From Desulfuromonas acetexigens (GTDB lineage Bacteria > Desulfobacterota > Desulfuromonadia > Desulfuromonadales > Trichloromonadaceae): a DNA stretch of 64,000 nucleotides. The notes beneath the pieces are model-generated. The model had not been told where the DNA came from, did no database searches, and saw only the letters and a program-made list of their open reading frames with translations. The position numbers and the translations under genes are program-made. The stretch is from positions 103,679 to 167,678 of the forward strand of contig NZ_FOJJ01000041.1 of NCBI RefSeq assembly GCF_900111775.1. The letters run 5' to 3'. Shown here piece by piece: positions 18,256 through 27,079 of the stretch (position 1 is its first letter; each line of letters opens with the position of its first letter).

Positions 18256-19953
18256 TTACTTGACCTTCTGAGCCACCAGGTCTTCTTCTTCGATACCCAC
18301 CGGTACTTCGGCTGCAACTTTGACCTTCTTGGGCTTGAGCGTCAGGGCCATCATGGCACCGACCAGAAGCATCACGCCGGCGGAGGCGAAGGAGACGGTG
18401 ACGCCGCCGAACTTGGCATTGAGGGCCGCCGAGAGTTTCACCAGGACGAAGGCGCCGATGCCCCAGGCGGAGAAGAGGATACCGTAGTTCATGCCGTAGT
18501 TCTTGGTGCCCCAGTAGTCCTTGGCGAAGGACGGGAAGAGGGACAGGTTGGTGCCGTAGTTGAAACCGATGAAGGTAGCCAGCAGGGTGACGATGAGGCC
18601 GCTGGAAGCGTCGCTGGTGACGACCGGGATGGCGGCGAACATCAGAACTGCCTGGAAGCTCAGCATAATGGTCAGGGTAGCGGCGCGACCGATTTTGTCG
18701 GAAAGAACCCCGGCGACGATGCGGCCGGCGGCGTTACCGATCGCCATGACGGCGACGGCGATGAAAGCCATTTCGCCCATGCTCTTCTTGGCCAGACCAG
18801 CGATGCTGCCGATAACCATCAGGCCAGCACCGGCACCGATGAAGTAGGTCAGCCAACAGGTGTAGAAGCGGCCTTCTTTGAGCATCTGGGCAGGGGTCTT
18901 GTCTTCAACGTGGCTCTTCTTGGCAGCGGCGCTACCGACGGCCGGGGTTCCGGCGGGAATGTAGCCGGCCGGGGGATTGGCAACCAGCATGGCCATGCCG
19001 CAGACGATGGCGATGAAGGCGATACCAAGGATAAGCATGGTCTGATGCAGGCCATAAGCGCCCAGCAGGTACTGGCAGGTCGGCGCCAAGTAAACCGGGG
19101 CGACACCGAAGCCGGAGACGACGATCCCTGCGATCAGGCCGGTTTTAGCCGAGGGGAACCACTTGAGTGCCGGAGGCGTGGCCGCCGAGTAACCGAAACC
19201 GAAACCCGCGCCGGCGAAGACGCCGAAGCCGAGGATCCAGCCCCAGTAGCTGGAGGTCTGGGAGCAGATGATGAAGCCCGCGCCGACCAGCAGACCACCG
19301 AGGATGGCGGTGAGCCGGGGACCGACCTTGTCTTGCATCTTGCCACCGAGGATCATGCAGAGCGCGAAAACGAGGCAGGCATAGGCATAGGGGTCGCCCG
19401 AACCCGGGAACAGTTTGCCGATCTCGCCTTTGAGCATGCTGTAAGCATAAAGGATACCCAGGGCCAGGTTGATTCCGAGTCCGGCCATCGTTACGGTCCA
19501 ACCTCTGTTTTTCACTTGTTGGCTAGTCATGACATTTACCTCCTTGGTTTGAATGGGTGTTTCGCTGTGATAGAGAGCCTGGTAACGCATATGGTAAGGG
19601 AGCGGCCATTTCACCTTGAAGGGCGGCACTTCCGGCCGTGTGTTCAAGGGTTTTTCCATGATGATTTCCCCCGCTCCCCGGGTTTCCTTCCCGGTCTTTC
19701 CCGTGTGGATTCTGATGCCTTTGTTTTCCATCTCCGGTGCCATTCGTGCCGCCAACTGCTGGTAACGAGCGCATGCGGTGTATCGGGTGTTACAGAAATC
19801 GACCATCATCTTGACGTCATGGGGGGAGATGTATCCGCACCCTACATCACAATCATCTTCGTTTTTTCTGAAGTAGGGGCAAAGTTTGTTTCCCGCCATG
19901 TCTGTGGCCTCGCTGTCTGGGTCCAAGTGCGGCGACCGTCTGTGCTTATCCAT
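18256..19953 (-). CDS. OFA-family MFS transporter with Cys-rich N-terminal extension
   Basis: The C-terminal 424 residues (start MTSQQVKNRGWTV at 19530) are a 12-helix major-facilitator protein of the oxalate/formate antiporter family, with GGKMQDKVGPR and LSDKIGRAAT loops. Such carriers move small carboxylates such as acetate, lactate or formate. In the same open frame, some 140 residues precede it. They include CPYFRKNEDDCDVGCGYISP and FCNTRYTACARY, six cysteines that could bind metal, then a linker. A strong AAGGAGG site sits 8 bases before the ATG at 19530, so a short form is likely. A longer form from 19953 (or 19968) is possible but has only a weak GGGGG site. Confidence 0.8.
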   Translation of the reverse strand: MDKHRRSPHLDPDSEATDMAGNKLCPYFRKNEDDCDVGCGYISPHDVKMMVDFCNTRYTACARYQQLAARMAPEMENKGIRIHTGKTGKETRGAGEIIMEKPLNTRPEVPPFKVKWPLPYHMRYQALYHSETPIQTKEVNVMTSQQVKNRGWTVTMAGLGINLALGILYAYSMLKGEIGKLFPGSGDPYAYACLVFALCMILGGKMQDKVGPRLTAILGGLLVGAGFIICSQTSSYWGWILGFGVFAGAGFGFGYSAATPPALKWFPSAKTGLIAGIVVSGFGVAPVYLAPTCQYLLGAYGLHQTMLILGIAFIAIVCGMAMLVANPPAGYIPAGTPAVGSAAAKKSHVEDKTPAQMLKEGRFYTCWLTYFIGAGAGLMVIGSIAGLAKKSMGEMAFIAVAVMAIGNAAGRIVAGVLSDKIGRAATLTIMLSFQAVLMFAAIPVVTSDASSGLIVTLLATFIGFNYGTNLSLFPSFAKDYWGTKNYGMNYGILFSAWGIGAFVLVKLSAALNAKFGGVTVSFASAGVMLLVGAMMALTLKPKKVKVAAEVPVGIEEEDLVAQKVK

Positions 19954-20400
19954 AAGAGCAACCCCCATACCAATGTTTTAAATTTTTGAATATTATTTTT
20001 TTATTGTTTATATTCAGACACTTACAAAGACATATTGAGGATTAAAAGAGCATCTTATCGATCGTTTGATTTCGCAGGAATGCAAAAGCGGACGGACTCA
20101 GACCCTGTTTCCCCGCTGGGATCAAACAACGCAGAAGCTGAATACAAGCCGGCATTGGGCGATTTTCATCAGCGAGAAAGGCCACTTAGAGATTTTCAAA
20201 ACAGAGTTTTGCAATCCTGCAAGGGGTCCAGGAGCGAGATTTCGCAGCTTTGCGAATGGGCGGTTTCTCATGAGTCAGGCAGGTTCGTCGGGATCTCTTC
20301 GCTCAGACCATAACCACCATTGCCTAAAACGCCGCCGGCAACGTCGGCGAAGATTCGGTCGTCGTCTATCGTTAACAACCTCCTTCCTCCCCGTGTACGC

Positions 20401-20433
20401 AAAAAGGACCAGGCTCGTAGCCTGGTCCTTTTT
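20401..20433. terminator. Perfect 15-bp-arm hairpin, likely bidirectional terminator
   Basis: Arms AAAAAGGACCAGGCT and AGCCTGGTCCTTTTT with a CGT loop. There is no clear gene ending at it. It may end an unannotated transcript or insulate the cytochrome promoter downstream. Confidence 0.7.
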
Positions 20434-20563
20434 GCGTTTTTCGGCGGCATTTGCCGCACTTCGTTCCGTCAATTCGCCATCCGCACAGCCTTTTGACAAG
20501 ACCCGGCCGAAACTGTCGCCGGGAAAACCCTTCGTTACGCCAGATAAGGAAGATTCAACCACA

Positions 20564-20580
20564 TGGCACAAAAAGTGCTT
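20564..20580 (+). promoter_or_regulatory. Sigma-54-type promoter of the giant cytochrome gene
   Basis: TGGCAC at 20564-20569 and GTGC at 20575-20578 have the exact GG-10-GC spacing of the -24/-12 consensus (TGGCAC-N5-TTGC, one mismatch). The predicted start lies near 20590, leaving an AT-rich leader of about 55 bases before the ATG at 20646. Confidence 0.6.
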
Positions 20581-20645
20581 TATTGAAAATATTAAATTAA
20601 TTAACAACCATTTTTTGATTTTAATACATCGGTCGCGAGGTTCTC

Positions 20646-23600
20646 ATGGCCAGACCCATTCCGCAACGAAACGTCCATGAACAAGCCTGTAACTTTTTTT
20701 CTACATGCTTGATCTTGCTCCTCTTTAGCCTTGTCTCCGGAATGTCGACAGCGGCCTGGGGGGGCGATGGCACCATCGTCGGCGCCGTCGTTTTGAAACC
20801 GGGGCCGGCAACCAAGGTTGCGGAAGCGTCAAAGATCACCGTCAATATTCCGTACACTGGTGACGACAACCACAACAACACCGCGCAGATCGAATGGGGC
20901 CTGGACGAGGTCGACTTCACCCTCGGTTCCGCCGACCTGCTCCATAACAATCTCTTCTACACCCACCAGATCACCAACCTCGACTGGGACAAAACTTACC
21001 AGATCCGCGTCACCGTCAGCGATGACGATGGCGGCGAAAACCTGGTGCAAACCCTGACCGGGGTGAAGGCCTACAATCATCTGGTTCACAACGCCGTATC
21101 CACCGGTTCGACCAGACACGAGGGCAGCTGGGGCCTGGCCGACGGCCAGTACGGCGAATTCACCTGTGCCACCTGTCATGATCGCAGCACCGGCAACATC
21201 AAGCGCATCAAGGAGACGATCACCCCACCCAACCCCGACCATCCCCTCCCCGGCAGCAGCGTCATCCTCACCGATACGCGGGAAGGCACCGCTACCTTCG
21301 GTGACGACAGCATCAAACGCACGGCCACACCGTCCAACCGCATCTGCGAGGTCTGCCATTCGGAGACCAACTACCACCGCTGCCTCAACGCCGAACAACT
21401 CGGCGGGGTCAATCACTACAACAACAAGGATTGCGTCTCCTGCCACCTGCACCGCTCGGCCTTCAAGGCGAGCTGCGACGGCTGCCACGGCAATACGGCG
21501 ACCGGCGCCATCTGGCCGGACGATCCCTCGGCAGGCGCGGTCCTGCCCGACCGCGTCGGCGCCCATGTCGAGCACATGACCTCCATCGGCGACATTCTCA
21601 ACGGGGCCGGTCAGGGCAGCGCCACCGTCGCCAACAAGAACGCCTCCTGCATCTTCTGTCATCCCGAAGGCGCCCATACCGGCGCTCACCTCGACGACGA
21701 CCATGTCGATGTCTACATGGACGGCACCAATGGCGCCGCGCAAGGATACTATGTCTACCTGCTCGACAACCCGAGCGATCCGCGCGGCGACACCGACGGG
21801 AGTTATGACCCGGCCACCGGCACCTGCTCCCTCATCGACTGCCACGGCAACGCCCCCTACACCCCCGGCTGGTACGGCGACGACCTCCCCCCCGGCGCCG
21901 TCACCGACCTGACTGCCGCTGACAGCGCCGAGCCTGGCAGCGTCAAACTCACCTGGACCGCCCCCGGCGACGACGGCATGCTCGACGGCACCGCCTATCA
22001 GTACCAGATGCGCTACAGCACCGCGACCATCACCGAAGCCAACTTCGCCGCCGCCGCCATCGCCGGCGGCGCGCCGAGCGTTGACCGCAGGGGCAAAGCC
22101 GAAGAGATGGTCGCTTCCGGCCTGACCCCGGGGCAAAACTACTACTTCGCCCTGAAGACCGCCGACGAAGCCGGCAACTGGTCCGGGCTCTCCAACGTCG
22201 CCGGGCCGCAAACGGCCCATGTCGACGACGTCGCCCCCGTTTTCTATGGGCTCGACTCGGCCACCGCCGACGACAAGGCCGGCGCGGTCAATCTGCACTG
22301 GCAGGCCGCCATCGACCATAGTTTGCCCGTCACCTACCGCATCTGGTGGAGCAGCCATTCCCTGATGGATCATCTGGCGAGCTTGCTCACCGTCACCACC
22401 ACCTACTATCCGGGGACTAACGACGAATACACGATTTACACCGCCACGACCCCGGGCCTGGCCTACCAGGTTCACGATCTCTCGGCCGGCGTCCTCTACA
22501 ACTTCCTGGTGCGGGCCTACGATGCCGCAACGCCCACCAACAACGACGGCAACACCGAAATCAAAATGGCTCTGGCCGGCAAATGCTCCAGCCAGCCGCA
22601 GGATCTGCGCACCTACTATGCCAACGGCCCGTTGAGCGGCACCACAACCGATTTCGCCGCCGTGCTCGACACCAGCGGCTACACTGCCAGTGTCACGAAG
22701 ATCATGGCGGCCAACGACAACATCATCTGGATCTTCGGTACCCCCTATGCCGTCAAAAAGAAAGTCACCGGCCTGAGTTTCGATATCTATGCCTACAACG
22801 GCGACCGGCAGCCACAGGTATTCAGCTACCAGTTGGGGTACGTGGATTCCGACAATACCTTCATAGCACTGGGCGATGCGCTGACCGTGAGTCTTTCGAA
22901 AAAATCCGGGCGCATCATGAAACTCCCCCTCTTCAGCTTCTCCGGAGTTATCGATGTCGGCAACCGGCTCGCCGTGCAACTCGCCTACGCCGGCGGCGCC
23001 ACAATCTTGCCCACGGTCAAATTCGGCGATGCCGTCAACAAAGGGCTGCTACTGGTCAACGAGCAGAACTACAACCATGCCCCAGGCGTCTTCAACATCC
23101 TCAATCCGACAAACGGCAGCACCCAGACGGGTCTGGTCAATATCTCCTGGACCGCCGCCACGGATATGGACAATTTCGACGACGGCGTCCATTACGATGT
23201 TTACGGCTCCCTCGACGGCGGCCTGAGCTATCCCCATCAGATCGTCATCGGCACCACCGCGACCAGCGCGGTCTGGGACACCATCCGCGGCGGCGTCGGC
23301 CTCCTTGCCCCCAACACCCAGGTCCGCATCCGGGTCGAGGCGGGGGATGGCTACATGCCGGACGATATCGGCACCAATCATCGCCAGGTGACGACCGGCA
23401 ACTTCACCATCGACAACACCAGCGATACCACGGCACCGGCGGCGATCGCCAACCTCCATGCCGAAACCCGGCCCAAGGCGGGAGCGGTCTACCTGACCTG
23501 GACCGCCCCCGGCGACGATGCCGACCGAGGACGGGCCGCCCGCTACGACGTGCGCTACAGCACCAGCGCCATCACCAACGAAACCCTCTTCAACGCCGCC

Positions 23601-26249
23601 AATGAAGCCGTCGGCGAACCGGTGCCGGGCCTGGCCGGCAGCCATCAAGGCTTCGAAGTTCTGGGGTTGGAGCCCTACACCACCTATTACTTCGCCATCA
23701 AGACGGCGGACGAAGCGGACAACTGGTCCACCCTGTCCAATTCGGTCAGCGCCGCCGGCGGCGAAAAGTGCGGCATCTGCCATAGTACCCCGCCCGACGA
23801 ACCCCAGACCGCGGGCACCCATGCCGCCCACGGCTACACGAAAAAGGATTGTGCCAAGTGCCACGGCTTTGAAGCGGAATTCTTCGATGTGCGCCATCAG
23901 GACGGTCTGCTCAAGCTCGGCTGGCAGACTGACGAGCCGGTGGTCGGTACTGTCGACGGCATCAAGGTCACCTACATCCAAAATGGCGTAAAAATTTACG
24001 AGGACACCACCGGATCGGGCGGTTTCAACACCACCGGCGGCGACAACACGGATACCGGCACCTGCTTCGGCTTCGTCGGCACCAACGCCGTCGGCTGTCA
24101 CGGCCCGGCCAACACCCCGCCGGTCTGGGGCACCACCACGCCGCCCCAATGCGCCGACTGCCACGGCAACCTGACCCGGACCACCGACCCCTACGGTCGG
24201 GCCTATGACGACGCGAGCCACGATGTCATGGCTTCGCCCCCCCTGGACAACGAGGGCAATAGCACCGGCAAGTTCGTCGGTCAACACGAGAAGCACCTCA
24301 ACTTCTCCTTCCGTTTCTCCAAGGGAGATTCCTGTAAGCTCTGCCACCTGGACAACTACCATGCCGACGGCATCGTCGACATCAAGCTCGACCCCGTCGG
24401 TGCCGGCGAGGAAGCAAGCTGGAATGCGGGAGCCGGCGCGACCCCCGGGACCTGCGGCGGCACCTCGACCAGCGGCTGCCATGGGCCGAATCCCGTCGAC
24501 CCGCCCTGGGATAGCGCCGTGCCCATCGCCTGCAACAACTGCCACGGCCATCAGGACAACCGTTTTTCCGCCGGTTCCCCCAGTTCGGTGACCGCCGATC
24601 GCACGGCGACCCTCAGCGGCAACGTCACCGGAGACGGATCAACCGTCACCATCCCGGTCAACAGCGGCTACACCATTCAGGTCGGCGACCGGGTGACCAA
24701 GGGAAATTCCTATTTCGTCGTCGCCTCCGCCAACTCAACCTCGTTGACCTTCAGCCATGCCATCCCGGTCGGCGTCAATTTCACCAGCGGCGAAGTGCTC
24801 ATTTCCCGCCACATTCAGCACGCCGTCGACGGCGGCACGGTACGGGCCTGCGACTGGTGCCATGCCGAGGGGCATCCCCAGGGGAGCGGCGACGCCTCGC
24901 TGATTCTGTTGCCCAACAACCCGGCGGTGGGTATCGACTACCGTTCCGGCGGCATTCATCTGAAAAAGGTCATCAACGGCCGCACCACCCTCAACAACGG
25001 CGAACCCATTGACACCGAGGCGGAAATCTGCTGGGGCTGCCACGAAGACAACGGCATCTCCGAATGGGGTGTCAACAACAACGTCAATACCGGCGAGATG
25101 CCCTACGACTACGGGTCACTGAATCAGACCAGTTGGTACGGCGCTACCTGGACGAGCCCCAACTTCGCCTACAAGACCGGCTCGATCCAGTCGACCCACA
25201 CCGCCAACTCGGTCTCCAATCCCGGTTCCAGCGCGGTGACCGGATCGTCCTTCAATTACACCGAAGCACCCGATGCCGTGGCTAAGATCCGCTGCTCCTA
25301 CTGTCACGACGTTCACGACATGAACATGGCCGAGTACGACACCCAGAACGGGCAGCCTTACCTGCGCGGCACCTGGAAAGGAAACCCCTACAAAGAAGAC
25401 GGAGCGCCTTGGAACAAAGACTATGCGGATGTCTTCTATAGTCCATCTGGACAAGCTAAAAACCTGTTTGGGAAAGTGCCTCGGGGCGGCACCGCTTACC
25501 GAGAACTCGGAGGCTATTTCATCGATCAGAACAGCGACTACCCGACCTCGGGCTGGACCATCTGGAACTCGGCGGGTCTCTGCGTCCTCTGCCACGGCGA
25601 CGACGTGGATAACATGGACCAACTTACCGATGAAGGCCTTTGGCTTGGAACCAATGGGCACAGCAATTCAAGTATCGGTGGAACATTCGCCAACAAAGCC
25701 AACATTTTCGATTTCAGTCACGGAAGGCCGACACCAATAACCGTTGACTGGACAAACCAACCCGGCTCGGACTACAACACTCAGGTCCCCAGCATGGCCT
25801 GGATGGCACAAGGTGATCTAGGCTTGGGCGGCGGCTATCGTGGCAATGAAACAAACGCCGGCAATTATATTCCTTATGTTTATGAAACGGTTGTGGGCAA
25901 GAATTCCTTCCCCTATGCTTTCAACGACTACGACTGGGGCGTCAGTGTCGACGCCGACACCACCGATGTCATGTACCATCAGTTCTCCTGTTCAAAGTGC
26001 CACAACCCGCACGCCTCGCGGTTGCCCAAGCTGCTCATCACCAACTGCCTGGATATTCAGCACAACACCTGGGACGAGAACAAGACGACCTTGCAGACCA
26101 AATACACCAACGCTGCCCTGACCGCCGTCGATCGCAACAAATACGGCGCCTACTACGCGGCGGCGCAGAACTGCCACCGCTACGACGGTAGCCGCGCCAC
26201 CGAAACCTTGAAAGGCGGCTGGAACAAGGTCTCCCCCTGGGCACCGTAA
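20646..26249 (+). CDS. Giant secreted multiheme cytochrome c with FN3 domains
   Basis: A 1867-residue exported protein: signal peptide to about residue 40 (LILLLFSLVSGMSTAAWG). I count 15 CxxCH haem sites in two blocks (five between about residues 175 and 340, ten from about 1045 to the C-terminus). Three spaced variants follow the Geobacter CxxxxCH/CxxCH pattern: CSLIDCH, CFGFVGTNAVGCH and CGGTSTSGCH. Three fibronectin type III-like domains (about 415-510, 530-645, 930-1035; motifs VKLTWTAPGDDG and YYFALKTADEAGNWS) separate the blocks. Probably cell-surface or extracellular and used in electron transfer to minerals or electrodes. It is a single-gene unit between a sigma-54-like promoter and a strong terminator. 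Confidence 0.9.
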   Translation: MARPIPQRNVHEQACNFFSTCLILLLFSLVSGMSTAAWGGDGTIVGAVVLKPGPATKVAEASKITVNIPYTGDDNHNNTAQIEWGLDEVDFTLGSADLLHNNLFYTHQITNLDWDKTYQIRVTVSDDDGGENLVQTLTGVKAYNHLVHNAVSTGSTRHEGSWGLADGQYGEFTCATCHDRSTGNIKRIKETITPPNPDHPLPGSSVILTDTREGTATFGDDSIKRTATPSNRICEVCHSETNYHRCLNAEQLGGVNHYNNKDCVSCHLHRSAFKASCDGCHGNTATGAIWPDDPSAGAVLPDRVGAHVEHMTSIGDILNGAGQGSATVANKNASCIFCHPEGAHTGAHLDDDHVDVYMDGTNGAAQGYYVYLLDNPSDPRGDTDGSYDPATGTCSLIDCHGNAPYTPGWYGDDLPPGAVTDLTAADSAEPGSVKLTWTAPGDDGMLDGTAYQYQMRYSTATITEANFAAAAIAGGAPSVDRRGKAEEMVASGLTPGQNYYFALKTADEAGNWSGLSNVAGPQTAHVDDVAPVFYGLDSATADDKAGAVNLHWQAAIDHSLPVTYRIWWSSHSLMDHLASLLTVTTTYYPGTNDEYTIYTATTPGLAYQVHDLSAGVLYNFLVRAYDAATPTNNDGNTEIKMALAGKCSSQPQDLRTYYANGPLSGTTTDFAAVLDTSGYTASVTKIMAANDNIIWIFGTPYAVKKKVTGLSFDIYAYNGDRQPQVFSYQLGYVDSDNTFIALGDALTVSLSKKSGRIMKLPLFSFSGVIDVGNRLAVQLAYAGGATILPTVKFGDAVNKGLLLVNEQNYNHAPGVFNILNPTNGSTQTGLVNISWTAATDMDNFDDGVHYDVYGSLDGGLSYPHQIVIGTTATSAVWDTIRGGVGLLAPNTQVRIRVEAGDGYMPDDIGTNHRQVTTGNFTIDNTSDTTAPAAIANLHAETRPKAGAVYLTWTAPGDDADRGRAARYDVRYSTSAITNETLFNAANEAVGEPVPGLAGSHQGFEVLGLEPYTTYYFAIKTADEADNWSTLSNSVSAAGGEKCGICHSTPPDEPQTAGTHAAHGYTKKDCAKCHGFEAEFFDVRHQDGLLKLGWQTDEPVVGTVDGIKVTYIQNGVKIYEDTTGSGGFNTTGGDNTDTGTCFGFVGTNAVGCHGPANTPPVWGTTTPPQCADCHGNLTRTTDPYGRAYDDASHDVMASPPLDNEGNSTGKFVGQHEKHLNFSFRFSKGDSCKLCHLDNYHADGIVDIKLDPVGAGEEASWNAGAGATPGTCGGTSTSGCHGPNPVDPPWDSAVPIACNNCHGHQDNRFSAGSPSSVTADRTATLSGNVTGDGSTVTIPVNSGYTIQVGDRVTKGNSYFVVASANSTSLTFSHAIPVGVNFTSGEVLISRHIQHAVDGGTVRACDWCHAEGHPQGSGDASLILLPNNPAVGIDYRSGGIHLKKVINGRTTLNNGEPIDTEAEICWGCHEDNGISEWGVNNNVNTGEMPYDYGSLNQTSWYGATWTSPNFAYKTGSIQSTHTANSVSNPGSSAVTGSSFNYTEAPDAVAKIRCSYCHDVHDMNMAEYDTQNGQPYLRGTWKGNPYKEDGAPWNKDYADVFYSPSGQAKNLFGKVPRGGTAYRELGGYFIDQNSDYPTSGWTIWNSAGLCVLCHGDDVDNMDQLTDEGLWLGTNGHSNSSIGGTFANKANIFDFSHGRPTPITVDWTNQPGSDYNTQVPSMAWMAQGDLGLGGGYRGNETNAGNYIPYVYETVVGKNSFPYAFNDYDWGVSVDADTTDVMYHQFSCSKCHNPHASRLPKLLITNCLDIQHNTWDENKTTLQTKYTNAALTAVDRNKYGAYYAAAQNCHRYDGSRATETLKGGWNKVSPWAP

Positions 26250-26265
26250 CGGGGGTATGAACGGA

Positions 26266-26305
26266 ACAAGGGGGGCGCATCGTAAGTGCGCCCCCCTTGT
26301 CTTTT
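26266..26305 (+). terminator. Intrinsic terminator after the giant cytochrome
   Basis: Arms ACAAGGGGGGCGCA and TGCGCCCCCCTTGT around a 7-base loop, followed by CTTTTCC. Confidence 0.85.
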
Positions 26306-26335
26306 CCAGAGAAATTCTACTGTTTGCTTTCCCTG

Positions 26336-27079
26336 TCAGTCTCCGTACATCGCCAATACTTCCGCCGAATACCCTTCCCCCTCGTAAATATAAAGCGGCG
26401 CCGCCATGGTCAGGCCAGGGCGCCCCGCCTTGCGGCCTTCGACCAGCACCAACCTCGCCCCCTCCCCCAGGCGGGAATGGACGCAGCGCAGCCGCTTCGG
26501 CTCCAGGCGAAGGCGCTGCATGGCCGACAAAATTTCGGCCAGGCGCTCGGCGAGGTGGATGAGGTAAAAGTGCCCCCCCTGTTTGAGCAGATACTGGCCG
26601 GCGGCGAGAAAATCCTCCAGCCCTCCGGCCAGTTCGTGCCGGGCGACGGCCCGCTCGTCCCCGGGGGCGATCTTGCCGGTGCCGGTGGGACGAAAGGGGG
26701 GATTGCTCAAGACCACATCGCGGGATTCGGGCGCGAGCGCACTGCGCAGATCCCGCAGATCCCGATGGAGAATGGTGATCCGCTCGGCCAGACCATTAAG
26801 AACCGCCCCGCGCCGCGCCCGATCGGCAGCCTGCTCCTGGATTTCCACGCCGACAATCGACCCGGCGGCAGTGCGGCGCGCCAGCAGCAGGGGAATCACC
26901 CCCGAGCCGGTGCCGAGATCGACCACCGACTCCCCCGCGCCGATCCGGGCGAAGGCACAGAGCAGCACCGGGTCGAGGGAAAAGCGGTAGCCGTCCCGCC
27001 GCTGGATAATCCGCAAACCGCCGCAGCGCAGATCATCAAGGGTTTCGTCGGGGGCGAGGGGAAATTCATCCATGATCAT
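26336..27079 (-). CDS. trmN6: tRNA1(Val) (adenine37-N6)-methyltransferase-like protein
   Basis: A 247-residue class I SAM methyltransferase. VVDLGTGSGVIPLLLA binds SAM, and SNPPF is the catalytic N-P-P-F tetrad of adenine-N6 enzymes; the N-terminal RRDGYRFSLDPVLLCAF is typical of TrmN6/YfiC. The ATG at 27079 overlaps the upstream stop by one base (TGATG), indicating coupled translation. The frame stays open far upstream but that part is the shadow of the neighbouring gene. Function by family; the tRNA target is inferred. Confidence 0.85.
   Translation of the reverse strand: MIMDEFPLAPDETLDDLRCGGLRIIQRRDGYRFSLDPVLLCAFARIGAGESVVDLGTGSGVIPLLLARRTAAGSIVGVEIQEQAADRARRGAVLNGLAERITILHRDLRDLRSALAPESRDVVLSNPPFRPTGTGKIAPGDERAVARHELAGGLEDFLAAGQYLLKQGGHFYLIHLAERLAEILSAMQRLRLEPKRLRCVHSRLGEGARLVLVEGRKAGRPGLTMAAPLYIYEGEGYSAEVLAMYGD

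Larger units (their letters stand above)
19969..20645. other. 677-bp intergenic region without a convincing gene
   Basis: The first 70 bases are very AT-rich (promoter region of the minus-strand transporter). Two sequences, 20151-20174 and 20253-20281, resemble the right end of the palindromic element at 16454-16575 (shared GGGCGnTTTTCATCAGC pattern), so a decayed copy probably lies here. A perfect hairpin at 20401-20433 and a sigma-54-like promoter at 20564-20580 complete the region. Confidence 0.6.

Noticed and set aside
20268..20379. Small minus-strand frame LTIDDDRIFADVAGGVLGNG preceded by AAGGAGG
   Set aside because: The Shine-Dalgarno directly abuts a TTG with no spacing, no family is recognised and the region looks like decayed repeat; not strong enough to list.
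20441..20645. Cyclic-di-GMP (GEMM) riboswitch before the giant cytochrome
   Set aside because: Searched because such cytochromes often have one; the conserved GGCAAACC and tetraloop-receptor words are absent.
20829..22979. Minus-strand 716-codon open frame
   Set aside because: Antisense to the giant cytochrome; repetitive Val/Gly/Ala-rich, no ribosome-binding site or domains.
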